Positions 15,433 to 23,687 of a DNA stretch of 39,581 nucleotides are shown one piece after another; position 1 is the stretch's first letter; the number at the start of each line of letters is the position of its first letter. Below the pieces are notes generated by a model. The model worked only from the letters and a program-made list of their open reading frames with translations. It ran no database searches and was not told the DNA's origin. This stretch comes from Desulfobacteraceae bacterium (GTDB lineage Bacteria; Desulfobacterota; DSM-4660; Desulfatiglandales; Desulfatiglandaceae). Where the stretch lies: NCBI GenBank assembly GCA_016844935.1, contig JAERTK010000038.1, positions 1 to 39,581 of the forward strand. The letters run 5' to 3'. The position numbers were made by a program, and so were the translations under genes.

Positions 15433-18360
15433 CTACTTTTCCAGTTCTTTCTTAACGGCAATCCCTATCTTTTCCAGCAGGAACGGTTTTCTGATATAGT
15501 CTCCCGCACCCAGTCTCATGACTTCTTTTGCACGGTTTGTTTCAGAAAATCCGCTGGCAATTATTGCCTTTTGCCCCGGGTGAATTTCGAGAATTTTCCT
15601 GTAGGTGTCGAGGCCGTCCATCCCCGGGTCCATAATCATGTCCAATACCAATAAATCAACTTTGTTGGTTTTCAGATATTCAACAGCCTCTTCCCCGCTT
15701 GAAACCGATACCACCGAATAGCCCAGCTCTTCGAGCATTCCTGAGGCAATTTTCCTTTGTTCTTCCACATCATCTATGACCAAAATGGATTCCCCATCAC
15801 CGCTGTAAGACCCAATGGCGAGATGGGATTTGTCTTCAGGCAATTTTTCACGGGTTATCGGAAAATAAAGGGTAAATGTCGTTCCTTTGCCTTCAGTGCT
15901 TTGGGCATGGATATATCCCTTGTGATCCTTTACCGTTCCCCACACGACCGCCATGCCCAGGCCCGTTCCGCTTCTTCCCATCTTCTTTTTGGTATAGAAC
16001 GGTTCGAATATCTTCCCCATATCATCGGGAGAAATGCCGGTTCCGGTGTCGGAAACCGTGAGAACCACGTAATCGCCTTCCTTTACATCATCATAACCCC
16101 TTATGGGCCTGTCTATGTACCGGTTTTCCGTGGATACCGTCAGGGTCCCCCCTTCGGGCATGGCTTCGGCAGCGTTGGAAACCAGGTTCATGATGGTCTT
16201 GGAGAGGTGGATGGGTGACCCTGATATGTTGAGGATGATTTTTTCCAGATGGGTCTCCGTAATAACGCCGGCATGGTAGGATTGAAGCTTTTCATATTCG
16301 GGGCTTTTCAGGTATTGGGCGATAACGTCATTGAGGTTGACCACTTCAGTGACAACAACGCCTCTCCTTGCTAGCGTTAACAGATCCTGAACAACCGCTG
16401 CTGCTTTTTCTCCCGACTTCTGTATGGTTAAAATTGATTTTCTTAAAGGACTGTCCCGGGGGAGTTGCAGCAATAACAATTCAGGGTAGCTTACAAGGCC
16501 ACCCAGGATATTGTTGAGGTCGTGGGCCACGCCTCCTGCGAGCATTCCGATGGCCTCCATCTTCTGGGACTGCTGGAGCTGGGCTTCGAGTTTCGTTCTT
16601 TCGGAGGTATCACGAATAAGAACGAGTATCCCTGCCGGATTCCCCTTATCGTCATTGAACCGGGACCCGCTCATACTTACATTAATGAGACGGCCACTCT
16701 TTGCGTAACGTTTTGTTTCAAAACCCTGAATGGCTTTCCCATACTCAATAATCCCCATGATGCCTGCCATACTTTCCTTTTTCTCAGATTCGGGCAAGAA
16801 TTGGAGACTCTGTCCCTTCAGTTCTTCCAGAGTCCACCCGAAGAGAGTTGTAAATGCGGGGCTTAAGTAACGAACCTTTCCATCTAAATCGTACATGAGA
16901 ATTGCGTCGGCTGACGTGTGTAAAAGAGACCGGTAGACCTCTTCAGCCTTCATGGTTTCTTCATAAAGCTGTTTATAGTTTTCCTCGCTTTTGCGCAGGG
17001 CTTCTTCCGCCTGTTTGCGTTCGGAAATATCGTTTTTCAGATCTTCAAGGGTCCGGGCAAGTTTGCCGGTCATTTCGTTAAACGAGACGCCAAGTTCACC
17101 GATTTCATCATGCGCTTTTACAGCCACTTTCTTGCCGAGATTCCCTTTACGAACCTCCTTTGTCACCTTGGTCAGGGCAGTTATGGGGGAAACCACGTAT
17201 ACCCAGATGATCAGGACCACACCGAGGAAAAGAATCAAACTGACCACGATTGCGCCAACGAAGAAACTCTTTCGGAATTCCGATAACATCTCTACGACTT
17301 CATCATTGGGAACCACGATTCCGAAATACCAGTTCACCAGATCCAGTTTGCATGCGAAAAGATAATTTAATTTCCCGTTTTCATGAAATTCCTTTATGGA
17401 AACCAGTTGTTTCGGAGAGCCATTTTCAACGATTTCCCTTATGGCCCGGGCAAATTCCTTATCCCCCAAGTCACTGAAACGGAGCTGAGTCCCCATGTCG
17501 GCTGTTTCCTGAAGTTTCTTGAGGTGGCCGGGGTGAACAATGATGTTCCTGTTCACATCAAAGATAAAACCGTAACCGGTATTGAAGTATTTTTGATTCA
17601 GAATTTCATCGTACAGGGTATCGAGAATATAATCGTGTCCCACAATGCCGAAGAACTGGTCATGGATGTAAATGGGGGTAATCAGGCTGATCATCCAGTG
17701 TTTCCATATGGAGTCATAGTAAGGAAAAGTCCACTGAGCCGTTCGATCCGGACTGTGCTCAGGATCTGCAATATAGTAGAAGATATCCTTGGTAAAATCG
17801 TGATCCGGTTCTATTTCGAGGGCCCAATCCTTTTCATAAATACGTATTAACTGGTGGCGGGTAATCAGATACATGTTGAATACAAACGGCATGGTCCCCT
17901 TTGCATATTCTTCAAAATATCTCTCTGTTCCAATGATTATCCGTCTGATTTCATCATTTGGTTCATTGAGGTTCGACAGAAATATGGCGGAGATGTCATT
18001 TGAGGGAAACGCATTAACATTTGTCCTGAGCGCGCCGTCGATATATTGATACTTATGTCCGAACTCCTGCAGTTCGTCCTCGGAAGGGGTTCTCGACACC
18101 CATTTTTCAATGATATGGGCGGATCTGTTACCAAGGTTTTCCAACCTTCGGAAATGCTCTTCAATACTTTTTGCCCGGTCTCTTATCAGAATACTGAAGG
18201 ATGTTTCCATATTGCTGACAATCTGCTTTTCAAAAATCCGCTGCGTGATGAAACCGGTGAGGAGAAAGAACAGCAGAAACAGAATTGCGAAAAGGCACAT
18301 GAGTTTCTGAATCAAATTGAGGCGTATCCTTGGTGTTCGGGAATGATTTGTTTGATTCAT
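15433..18360 (-). CDS. Hybrid sensor histidine kinase with dCACHE, HAMP, PAS and receiver domains
   Basis: The 975-residue protein has a membrane helix (20-41), a large periplasmic double-Cache-like sensor (about 45-355; contains GYGFIFD and NWYFGIVVP), a second helix (365-392), HAMP (393-445), PAS (about 475-590), HisKA with His613 (GGVAHDLNN), an ATPase domain (N729; DTGTG near 772; GTGLGMAV near 798-805) and a receiver domain with Asp907 and Lys958. It probably senses a small extracellular metabolite and passes phosphate to its own receiver and then to an HPt protein encoded elsewhere. Its receiver is closely similar, at the DNA level too, to the one in the broken kinase 48 bases upstream, which points to tandem duplication. 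All key residues are present. Confidence 0.93.
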   Translation of the reverse strand: MNQTNHSRTPRIRLNLIQKLMCLFAILFLLFFLLTGFITQRIFEKQIVSNMETSFSILIRDRAKSIEEHFRRLENLGNRSAHIIEKWVSRTPSEDELQEFGHKYQYIDGALRTNVNAFPSNDISAIFLSNLNEPNDEIRRIIIGTERYFEEYAKGTMPFVFNMYLITRHQLIRIYEKDWALEIEPDHDFTKDIFYYIADPEHSPDRTAQWTFPYYDSIWKHWMISLITPIYIHDQFFGIVGHDYILDTLYDEILNQKYFNTGYGFIFDVNRNIIVHPGHLKKLQETADMGTQLRFSDLGDKEFARAIREIVENGSPKQLVSIKEFHENGKLNYLFACKLDLVNWYFGIVVPNDEVVEMLSEFRKSFFVGAIVVSLILFLGVVLIIWVYVVSPITALTKVTKEVRKGNLGKKVAVKAHDEIGELGVSFNEMTGKLARTLEDLKNDISERKQAEEALRKSEENYKQLYEETMKAEEVYRSLLHTSADAILMYDLDGKVRYLSPAFTTLFGWTLEELKGQSLQFLPESEKKESMAGIMGIIEYGKAIQGFETKRYAKSGRLINVSMSGSRFNDDKGNPAGILVLIRDTSERTKLEAQLQQSQKMEAIGMLAGGVAHDLNNILGGLVSYPELLLLQLPRDSPLRKSILTIQKSGEKAAAVVQDLLTLARRGVVVTEVVNLNDVIAQYLKSPEYEKLQSYHAGVITETHLEKIILNISGSPIHLSKTIMNLVSNAAEAMPEGGTLTVSTENRYIDRPIRGYDDVKEGDYVVLTVSDTGTGISPDDMGKIFEPFYTKKKMGRSGTGLGMAVVWGTVKDHKGYIHAQSTEGKGTTFTLYFPITREKLPEDKSHLAIGSYSGDGESILVIDDVEEQRKIASGMLEELGYSVVSVSSGEEAVEYLKTNKVDLLVLDMIMDPGMDGLDTYRKILEIHPGQKAIIASGFSETNRAKEVMRLGAGDYIRKPFLLEKIGIAVKKELEK

Positions 18361-18408
18361 GATATTTGCCTTAATCGTAAAGTCCCAGGGCTTTGAGATA
18401 TTGAACTG

Positions 18409-19445
18409 TTACTTTCCCAATTCTTCTTTAACTGCAATCCCGATCTTTTCCAGCAGGAACGGCTTTTTGATGTATGCTCCCGCACCTAATCTTTGAAGCG
18501 CTTTAACACGGGCCGTTTCAGAAAACCCGCTGGCTATGAGCGCCTTCTGCCCGGGATGCAGTTCAAGGATTTTCTTGTAGGTGTCGAGCCCATCCATGCC
18601 TGGGTCCATAATCATGTCCAATAGCAATAAGTCAGCTTTGTTGGTTTTCAGATATTCAACAGCCGCTTCCCCGCTTGAAACCATTTTCACCGAATAACCC
18701 AGCTCTTTGAGCATTCCCGAGGCAATGTTCCTTTGTTCTTCCACATCATCTATGACCAAGATGGATTCCCCCGGGTCTATCAATGTATCGGTTCTCCATG
18801 GATACCGTCAGCGTACCCGTTGGGTTCCCATCCATAAATCTCCTCCAGGGAATATCCGGTAAGCTTGGAATACATTTCGTTGGCATAGAGGATATGTCAA
18901 TCCTGGATGATGCCGATGGCCAACAAAGATTGTTCAGAAATTAGCCTGAATTTTTCCTCAGATTCCCGCAGCGCCTCTTCTGCCAGCTTGCGCCCGGTAA
19001 TGTTCCGGGCAATCTGGATGAGGTTCACAATATCACCCGATTTATTCTTAATCGGTACGGCATAATCTTCCCAGAACGACCTCCCCTTGAATCCCTTTAT
19101 ATCCGTTTGGGGTATTACCGCATGTTCAATTCTACCACTTTCAAGCGCCTTTTTGGTTGGGCATTCTGGGCATGGGGTGTCTCTTCCCAAAAGGGCCTCA
19201 TAACAGGTGTTTCCCACCAATTGTTCAAGACCTCTTTCCAGTTCTATGGTATTTGCTTTATTCGCCCAAATCACCTTTATATCCTTGTCAACGAGCCTGA
19301 TTGTATCAATGGTAGCATCAAGAATTGCTCTTTTCTGAGCCTCACTCTCTCGCAGCGCTTCCTCGGTCCGCTTACGCTCAAAGGCTTCTTTTTCTAATTT
19401 CCTTACCCTTTGTTCCAATTCATCGTAGGTTGGTTTTTTGGCCAT
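18409..19445 (-). pseudogene. Broken hybrid histidine kinase (PAS start, lost kinase core, receiver)
   Basis: Reading leftwards, a frame from ATG 19445 (strong ribosome site) gives a coiled-coil start, one full PAS domain with the CY...PCPEC cysteine pattern, and the beginning of a second PAS before a TGA at 18897. Past this stop, codons still give ILYANEMYSKLTGYSLEEI, a normal PAS continuation. The sequence then jumps to an ATPase-domain fragment (GTLTVSMENRYID) and, one frame over, to a complete receiver domain (18783-18409, with the DMIMDPGMDG and KPF motifs). HisKA and most of the ATPase domain are gone. Both jumps match segments of the intact kinase at 15433-18360, so this is a paralogue reduced by internal deletions. 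The receiver could still be made from TTG 18783, but no convincing ribosome site supports that. Confidence 0.8.
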
Positions 19446-19628
19446 CAGGAGGTCCTCCAGATACCCTCAAAATAGAAAAAACCCCACATCCTGGTTTCAA
19501 GATAGGGGTTCTTAGGGTTCGTATCCATTCTGTCCTCGGTCGGAGGTTATTCCACACGGATTCTATGAATAGTTTTCTTGGTGGGAATGATGGTAATATA
19601 TGGCGCGTGATTAGTTCAAGTGTTATTT

Positions 19629-19655
19629 TTTCGCTTTCACCGGACCTGCTGGGTA
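19629..19655 (-). pseudogene. Short relic of an AprB-like ferredoxin tail
   Basis: On the minus strand these bases read CAGCAGGTCCGGTGAAAGCG and onward, about 22 of 25 identical to the codons for QRVRWKRK of the ferredoxin at 4972-5292, with a TGA replacing the tryptophan codon. It is the third copy of this tail in the window, after the intact gene and the relic at 10411-10512. The short length leaves some doubt, but the neighbouring promoter copy is also shared with the 10.4-11.5 kb region. Confidence 0.45.
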
Positions 19656-19674
19656 TGGAATTATAGGGACCATG

Positions 19675-19750
19675 GTTTTGCCTTGACACAAAATGCCGAA
19701 TCCCTTACGGTTTATCTCGAAACCGGGTCCAGGAAAAGTGCTGTGAATTA
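19675..19750 (+). promoter_or_regulatory. Second copy of the channel-gene promoter element
   Basis: TTGACA (19683-19688) and TACGGT (19706-19711) again lie 17 bases apart, within a block that aligns to 11418-11494 over about 70 bases. It now stands upstream of the SDR gene, which it may drive, and directly in front of a remnant of a channel gene. Confidence 0.5.
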
Positions 19751-19770
19751 TGATTTTTCCACCGTCTCAC
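19735..19770 (+). pseudogene. Relic of a second glutamate-receptor-like channel gene
   Basis: Codons in one frame give SAVNYDFSTV, against DAVVYDFSTL in the second ligand-binding lobe of the intact channel gene (around 12385-12415), with the differences YDFST synonymous. The fragment lies just downstream of the duplicated channel promoter. The simplest reading is a second copy of the promoter and channel gene from which nearly all the coding part has been deleted. The match is short, so confidence is moderate. Confidence 0.45.
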
Positions 19771-19793
19771 ACCCCCCACTCAAGGAGTATTGA

Positions 19794-20531
19794 ATGCCAT
19801 CCATAATGATTACCGGCGCGTCTTCAGGCATCGGAAAGGCCCTGGCCTTTGAACTGGCCAAAAGAGGGTATTCTCTGGCACTGACAGCCCGTTCGGGAGA
19901 TCGGCTGGAGCAGATCCGAAAAGATATTGTATTCATCCATAACCCGCCGGCTGTGGCGGTTCGGTCGCTGGATGTGACGGATTATGATGACGTGTTTAAG
20001 GCGGTTAATGAAATGGCACGTGAACTGGGCGGGCTGGATATTGTTTTTGCCAATGCCGGCATTGGCCTGGGGGAAAGGGTAGGGCGCGGCGACTTTGAAA
20101 AAATCCGTCGTACCGTTCAAGTAAACCTCATGGGGGCCATGGCAACGGTGGATGCGGCGGCGGCCTATTTCCTGGAGAAAGGGAAAGGGCACATTGTGGG
20201 TACGAGCTCTGTGGCCGCATTCCGAGGAATGCCCAGGAATTCTGCCTACAGCGCCTCGAAGGCGGGATTTGCCGTTTATCTGGAAACGGTGAGGGTGGAA
20301 CTTCTGAGAAAAAACATTCACGTGACGGTTCTATACCCGGGGTATATCGACACGCCGCTCAATCAGATGCTCAAGAGAAGGCCCTTTTTGATTTCACCGG
20401 AAAAGGGAGCGGGCATTATCGCTCAATTGATAGAGAAAAAAGTCAAATCCTCAACCGTGCCGGTCTACCCCTGGAATATAGTGGGTCGCCTGATGAAGAT
20501 GGCTCCCGCGAGCCTCGTTGCCAGAATGTAG
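19794..20531 (+). CDS. Short-chain dehydrogenase/reductase (SDR)
   Basis: This 245-residue classical SDR has the cofactor motif TGASSGIG (7-14), the NAG motif (87-89) and the catalytic set Ser139, Tyr152 and Lys156 (YSASK). An arginine after the second strand (ARSGDR) suggests NADP(H) preference. The C-terminal region is longer and more hydrophobic than in soluble fatty-acid reductases, with a motif (YPGYIDTPL) common in SDRs acting on lipids or ketones. The substrate is not known. AAGGAG lies seven bases before ATG 19794. The gene ends three bases from the stop of the cupin gene on the other strand, so the two converge tightly. The copied channel promoter at 19675-19750 may transcribe it. 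Confidence 0.9.
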   Translation: MPSIMITGASSGIGKALAFELAKRGYSLALTARSGDRLEQIRKDIVFIHNPPAVAVRSLDVTDYDDVFKAVNEMARELGGLDIVFANAGIGLGERVGRGDFEKIRRTVQVNLMGAMATVDAAAAYFLEKGKGHIVGTSSVAAFRGMPRNSAYSASKAGFAVYLETVRVELLRKNIHVTVLYPGYIDTPLNQMLKRRPFLISPEKGAGIIAQLIEKKVKSSTVPVYPWNIVGRLMKMAPASLVARM

Positions 20532-20534
20532 TTT

Positions 20535-20909
20535 CTATTGCTTCCCCCGAATTTCCACATACACTGATTCCTCGAAACGGGGAGAGCAGATAGCCAAAAA
20601 TATTAAATTATTTTCTCCCGTATTGCTTATTCTTTGACGTTCTCCTGGAGGGATCATAACGGTATCGCCCACATTTACCACCTGCGGCCCAAGATTTCCA
20701 ACTTCTACGCTGCCAATCCCTTCAAGTATTACATAACGCTCTGTTACGCCTCGCAAATAATGCCACTTTGTTCTTTTTTCCGGCTCTACACGCACTCGTG
20801 CAATAGATACTTCCGGATCATCGGGCGTATTTGATAATTCAGTTATGAAACATCCTTCGGCGAAAAAATACTCCCGTGAAATGTCATATTTTTTAATGCG
20901 TGGTTTCAT
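20535..20909 (-). CDS. Cupin-domain protein
   Basis: The 124-residue protein is a single cupin barrel. The first motif includes His50 and Glu57 (KWHYLRGVTERYVILEG). The second reads GDTVMIPPGERQRISN, where the usual histidine of PGxxHxxxN is glutamine, so a metal site would be incomplete. It might be a sugar- or small-molecule-binding cupin, or a metal-free one. Its start overlaps the stop of the membrane-protein gene by four bases, so both are translated from one message. No function can be given. Confidence 0.8.
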   Translation of the reverse strand: MKPRIKKYDISREYFFAEGCFITELSNTPDDPEVSIARVRVEPEKRTKWHYLRGVTERYVILEGIGSVEVGNLGPQVVNVGDTVMIPPGERQRISNTGENNLIFLAICSPRFEESVYVEIRGKQ

Positions 20910-22084
20910 AAATCTTTTTCTTTCTGCCCATTACTGAACATGGGTGCCCGATTCAGTTTTTTATGGACGATTTCCTGTGAATTGGTCTGCCAAAACGGCA
21001 AGAGCATGAGTAGGCCTGCTGAGAAACAGATTCCTGCCGATGCCAATGAAGCGATCCCCGGTCCAATCCATCTGCAGAGTATCAAAAACAGAAGTGAGTA
21101 TAAAAAAATATACAAGGTTATGGGAAAGCCCATCAGTAGAGAATAAAAGGTGAATTGACGGAAAAAACCATGCCTGTCTGCCGCCCATGAAAAACGCTTC
21201 AGGTTGGCTGCCGGATGGACCAGGAAATCTTTTTTTGGAGTCTTCAGAACCGTTCCGCTTCCATCATCCAGTAAAAGCTCGTTGCCTGAACAGGTTAAGA
21301 CCAGATCAACATCTTCTATGTTTTCTGTTTCGATCCAGTCATGGGCTGATAGATTTTTCCGTAGTTCGCTTTTGTACGGACCCTCGGGGATGGCCTCAAT
21401 GGTGCAGGTTTTGAGAAACTTCCGGTCCAGGGGCTTGAGGACTTCGGCTGGGTACAAGGTATACTGGTAGTAAAAATTGACAATCTTTTCGCCGGCTGGG
21501 TTGGAGAGTAAAAGATGATCCCGAATATTGGTAAACAGATCTCCTTTCATTTGGGGTGCCCACAGAACCCCCAGCACCATAATCGGGATGATATGCAACA
21601 ACCCATTGCGCCAGGGCTGTTTTCCGTTTCCACGGGGCATCCATTTGAGGGTGCCGGCAAACACCACCGGGGGGATCACAACAAAGTAAAGGGTTGTAAA
21701 GGGCGAAAATCCTTTCCAGTTGACGCCCGCTGAAAGTCCCATCCACATAAGGAGCATTAAACCCAGGAAAACGGTTTTGTGCAAGCAAACACGGTCCCAT
21801 AACCATGCTGCGGCAAATGACAGCAGGCAGATGCCTGCTCCCGCACTCAGGGTGAAGAAAAGCCCGCCACAGAGGGCGGTGGTCAGTTCTTGAAGGCGGC
21901 CCATGGTCGGTTGACTGGGAAGCGTCAGATATCCTGCCCCATGAATGGCTGTGAGGGTATGGTAAAGGGAATGGTTGGAAAGATAGACTTGAATGGTGGC
22001 GATGGTTTGTGCCAGTGCGAGACCCATAAGCATGGCTGCGGCAGGGTAGAGTTGGGTTCTCCATTTGTAGGGGAGCGGATTCAT
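20906..22084 (-). CDS. Unrecognised polytopic membrane protein
   Basis: A 392-residue protein with about seven predicted membrane segments: residues 12-35, 67-96, 104-120, 129-146, 161-176, 311-341 and 345-368. A large soluble portion (about 177-310) lies between the fifth and sixth. That portion contains strand-like stretches (DVDLVLTCSGNELLLDDGSG) and a charged KTPKKDFLVHP segment, and probably faces one side of the inner membrane as a compact domain. I do not recognise a family. It shares a four-base overlap with the cupin gene, which suggests joint function. It is divergent from the serine dehydratase gene. Confidence 0.75.
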   Translation of the reverse strand: MNPLPYKWRTQLYPAAAMLMGLALAQTIATIQVYLSNHSLYHTLTAIHGAGYLTLPSQPTMGRLQELTTALCGGLFFTLSAGAGICLLSFAAAWLWDRVCLHKTVFLGLMLLMWMGLSAGVNWKGFSPFTTLYFVVIPPVVFAGTLKWMPRGNGKQPWRNGLLHIIPIMVLGVLWAPQMKGDLFTNIRDHLLLSNPAGEKIVNFYYQYTLYPAEVLKPLDRKFLKTCTIEAIPEGPYKSELRKNLSAHDWIETENIEDVDLVLTCSGNELLLDDGSGTVLKTPKKDFLVHPAANLKRFSWAADRHGFFRQFTFYSLLMGFPITLYIFLYSLLFLILCRWIGPGIASLASAGICFSAGLLMLLPFWQTNSQEIVHKKLNRAPMFSNGQKEKDL

Positions 22085-22180
22085 GGTTCAAAGGTCTCAC
22101 AATGTGATTGATGGTCGCTCTTTGCCGTCGGAGTATACGGGAATGCCAACAAAAACGCAAAAATTGTCCGCATCCATTAC

Positions 22181-22209
22181 TTGATGAATCTCCGGGTTTG
22201 GGCTATATC
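22181..22209 (+). promoter_or_regulatory. Probable sigma-70 promoter of the serine dehydratase operon
   Basis: TTGATG (22181-22186) and TATATC (22204-22209) are separated by 17 bases and lie about 75 bases upstream of the sdaA start. Each hexamer matches consensus at four of six positions. Confidence 0.4.
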
Positions 22210-22282
22210 GGTGGACAGAAAAGGGTAATGTGCCTTTTTGGACCGGATTTTGAGAAAAAAGCAAATAACAGGTAAGTATCAA

Positions 22283-23653
22283 ATGACATCCATCACGCTC
22301 TCAATTTTTGATATTTTCAAGATTGGACCCGGACCTTCATCATCGCATACGATCGCTCCCATGAAAGCGGGCCATGACTTTGCGCAGGAAGCCGCACACC
22401 TGTCTCCGGAGAAACTGGAACGGGCGGAGAAAATTGAAGTCCGCCTCTATGGAAGCTTGAGTGCCACCGGTGAAGGGCATGGGACGGATGCGGCGGTGGT
22501 GGCCGGTCTTATGGGAAACCCGCCGGAGACGTGTTCGACTGACTTGATTGATGGGCTCCATTTACAAAAAAACAAGTCCGTTGATCCAATCAACATCGGG
22601 GGTAAGGCGTTTCACATGGCAGTCGGGGAGGTCATTTACGACAAGGTCCAACATGATTTCCCTTTCAGCAATACCCTGGTAATTCGGCTGCTCGACAAAG
22701 ACGCGGCCGCGATTTTTGAAAAAGAGTATTACTCTGTGGGCGGAGGGTTTCTCCAATGGAAGGGATGGACCGCCCCCGAGCGGGGAGAACCGGCCTACGG
22801 GTTCAACAGTGCTATTGAGCTTGGGAAGATGATGAAAGAATCCGGGGTGTCCGGCCACGATGCTCTGATGCAGAATGAGAAGGCCATAACCGGCGCATCG
22901 GAAGAGGAGATCATTTCCGGAATTGATCTGATCCTGGATGCCATGGAAGCATCGGTCGATGGCGGTCTGGATGGTGAAGGGCTGCTGCCGGGGCCGCTTA
23001 AAGTTCAGCGGAATGCCGCCTACCTCTATCGAAACAGCTGTACCATGGATGGTTTTGCCGGCCGTTTTATTGCCTTGCTTTTGGCTTACGCCCTCGCTGC
23101 CGCCGAGGAAAATGCTGCCGGGCATCGGGTTGTGACAGCGCCCACATGCGGGGCTGCCGGTGTGATACCGTCGGTTTACTGCCTGTTGAAGCGAAATCTC
23201 GGAATTCCGCGAAAAAACCTTCGACGGGGGCTCATGACCGCAGCCGTGGTCGCTTTTCTCTGTAAGACAAATGCGAGCATTGCCGGCGCGGAGGTGGGAT
23301 GTCAGGGGGAGATCGGTGTGGCCACGGCCATGGCGGCCGCGATGATCACCTATGCTGTTCAGGAAGACCCGGTCCTGGCCGTTCATGCTGCCGCCATCGC
23401 ATTGGAACATCAATTGGGCCTGACCTGTGACCCTGTCAAGGGTTACGTTCAAATTCCCTGCATCCAGCGAAACGCCGTCGGTGCGGTCAAGGCTTACACC
23501 GCCCATATGCTGGCTGTGCTGGAGAAGCCCGGTTATTTCGATCTGCGTCTCGATTATGTGATAAAGGCCATGGCGGAAACCGGCCGTGACATGAGCTGTA
23601 AATATAAGGAAACCGGCCTGGGCGGTCTGGCGGTCTGCATGCCGGAATGTTGA
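22283..23653 (+). CDS. sdaA: L-serine dehydratase (L-serine ammonia-lyase), Fe-S type, single chain
   Basis: The 456-residue protein converts L-serine to pyruvate and ammonia with an oxygen-sensitive 4Fe-4S cluster. The N-terminal domain has the GPGPSSSHTIAP motif (15-26) and the C-terminal domain carries the cluster cysteines Cys340 (GCQGE), Cys382 (TCDP) and Cys393 (IPCIQ), at the spacing seen in E. coli SdaA. The chain ends in MPEC; a C-terminal cysteine (Cys456) is the tail residue that caps the cluster in the resting form of type II enzymes. The frame is open from 22238, but ATG 22283 is chosen because the family begins at the SIFDIFKIG segment. The next gene encodes an amino-acid importer, making a serine-use pair. 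Confidence 0.96.
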   Translation: MTSITLSIFDIFKIGPGPSSSHTIAPMKAGHDFAQEAAHLSPEKLERAEKIEVRLYGSLSATGEGHGTDAAVVAGLMGNPPETCSTDLIDGLHLQKNKSVDPINIGGKAFHMAVGEVIYDKVQHDFPFSNTLVIRLLDKDAAAIFEKEYYSVGGGFLQWKGWTAPERGEPAYGFNSAIELGKMMKESGVSGHDALMQNEKAITGASEEEIISGIDLILDAMEASVDGGLDGEGLLPGPLKVQRNAAYLYRNSCTMDGFAGRFIALLLAYALAAAEENAAGHRVVTAPTCGAAGVIPSVYCLLKRNLGIPRKNLRRGLMTAAVVAFLCKTNASIAGAEVGCQGEIGVATAMAAAMITYAVQEDPVLAVHAAAIALEHQLGLTCDPVKGYVQIPCIQRNAVGAVKAYTAHMLAVLEKPGYFDLRLDYVIKAMAETGRDMSCKYKETGLGGLAVCMPEC

Positions 23654-23687
23654 TGTTTCAGGACGTTTCGAAAACAGGGATAACTCC

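Larger units (their letters stand above)
19446..19793. other. Intergenic stretch holding gene relics
   Basis: No intact gene is seen in these 348 bases. The left part (19446-19625) holds the ribosome site of the broken kinase and otherwise nothing recognisable. The right part holds a short ferredoxin-tail relic (19629-19655), a copy of the channel promoter (19675-19750) and a short channel-gene relic (19735-19770), followed by the ribosome site of the SDR gene. Confidence 0.6.

Noticed and set aside
18409..18783. A stand-alone single-domain response regulator
   Set aside because: The receiver is preceded by out-of-frame kinase fragments and lacks a convincing start, so it is better explained as part of a broken hybrid kinase.
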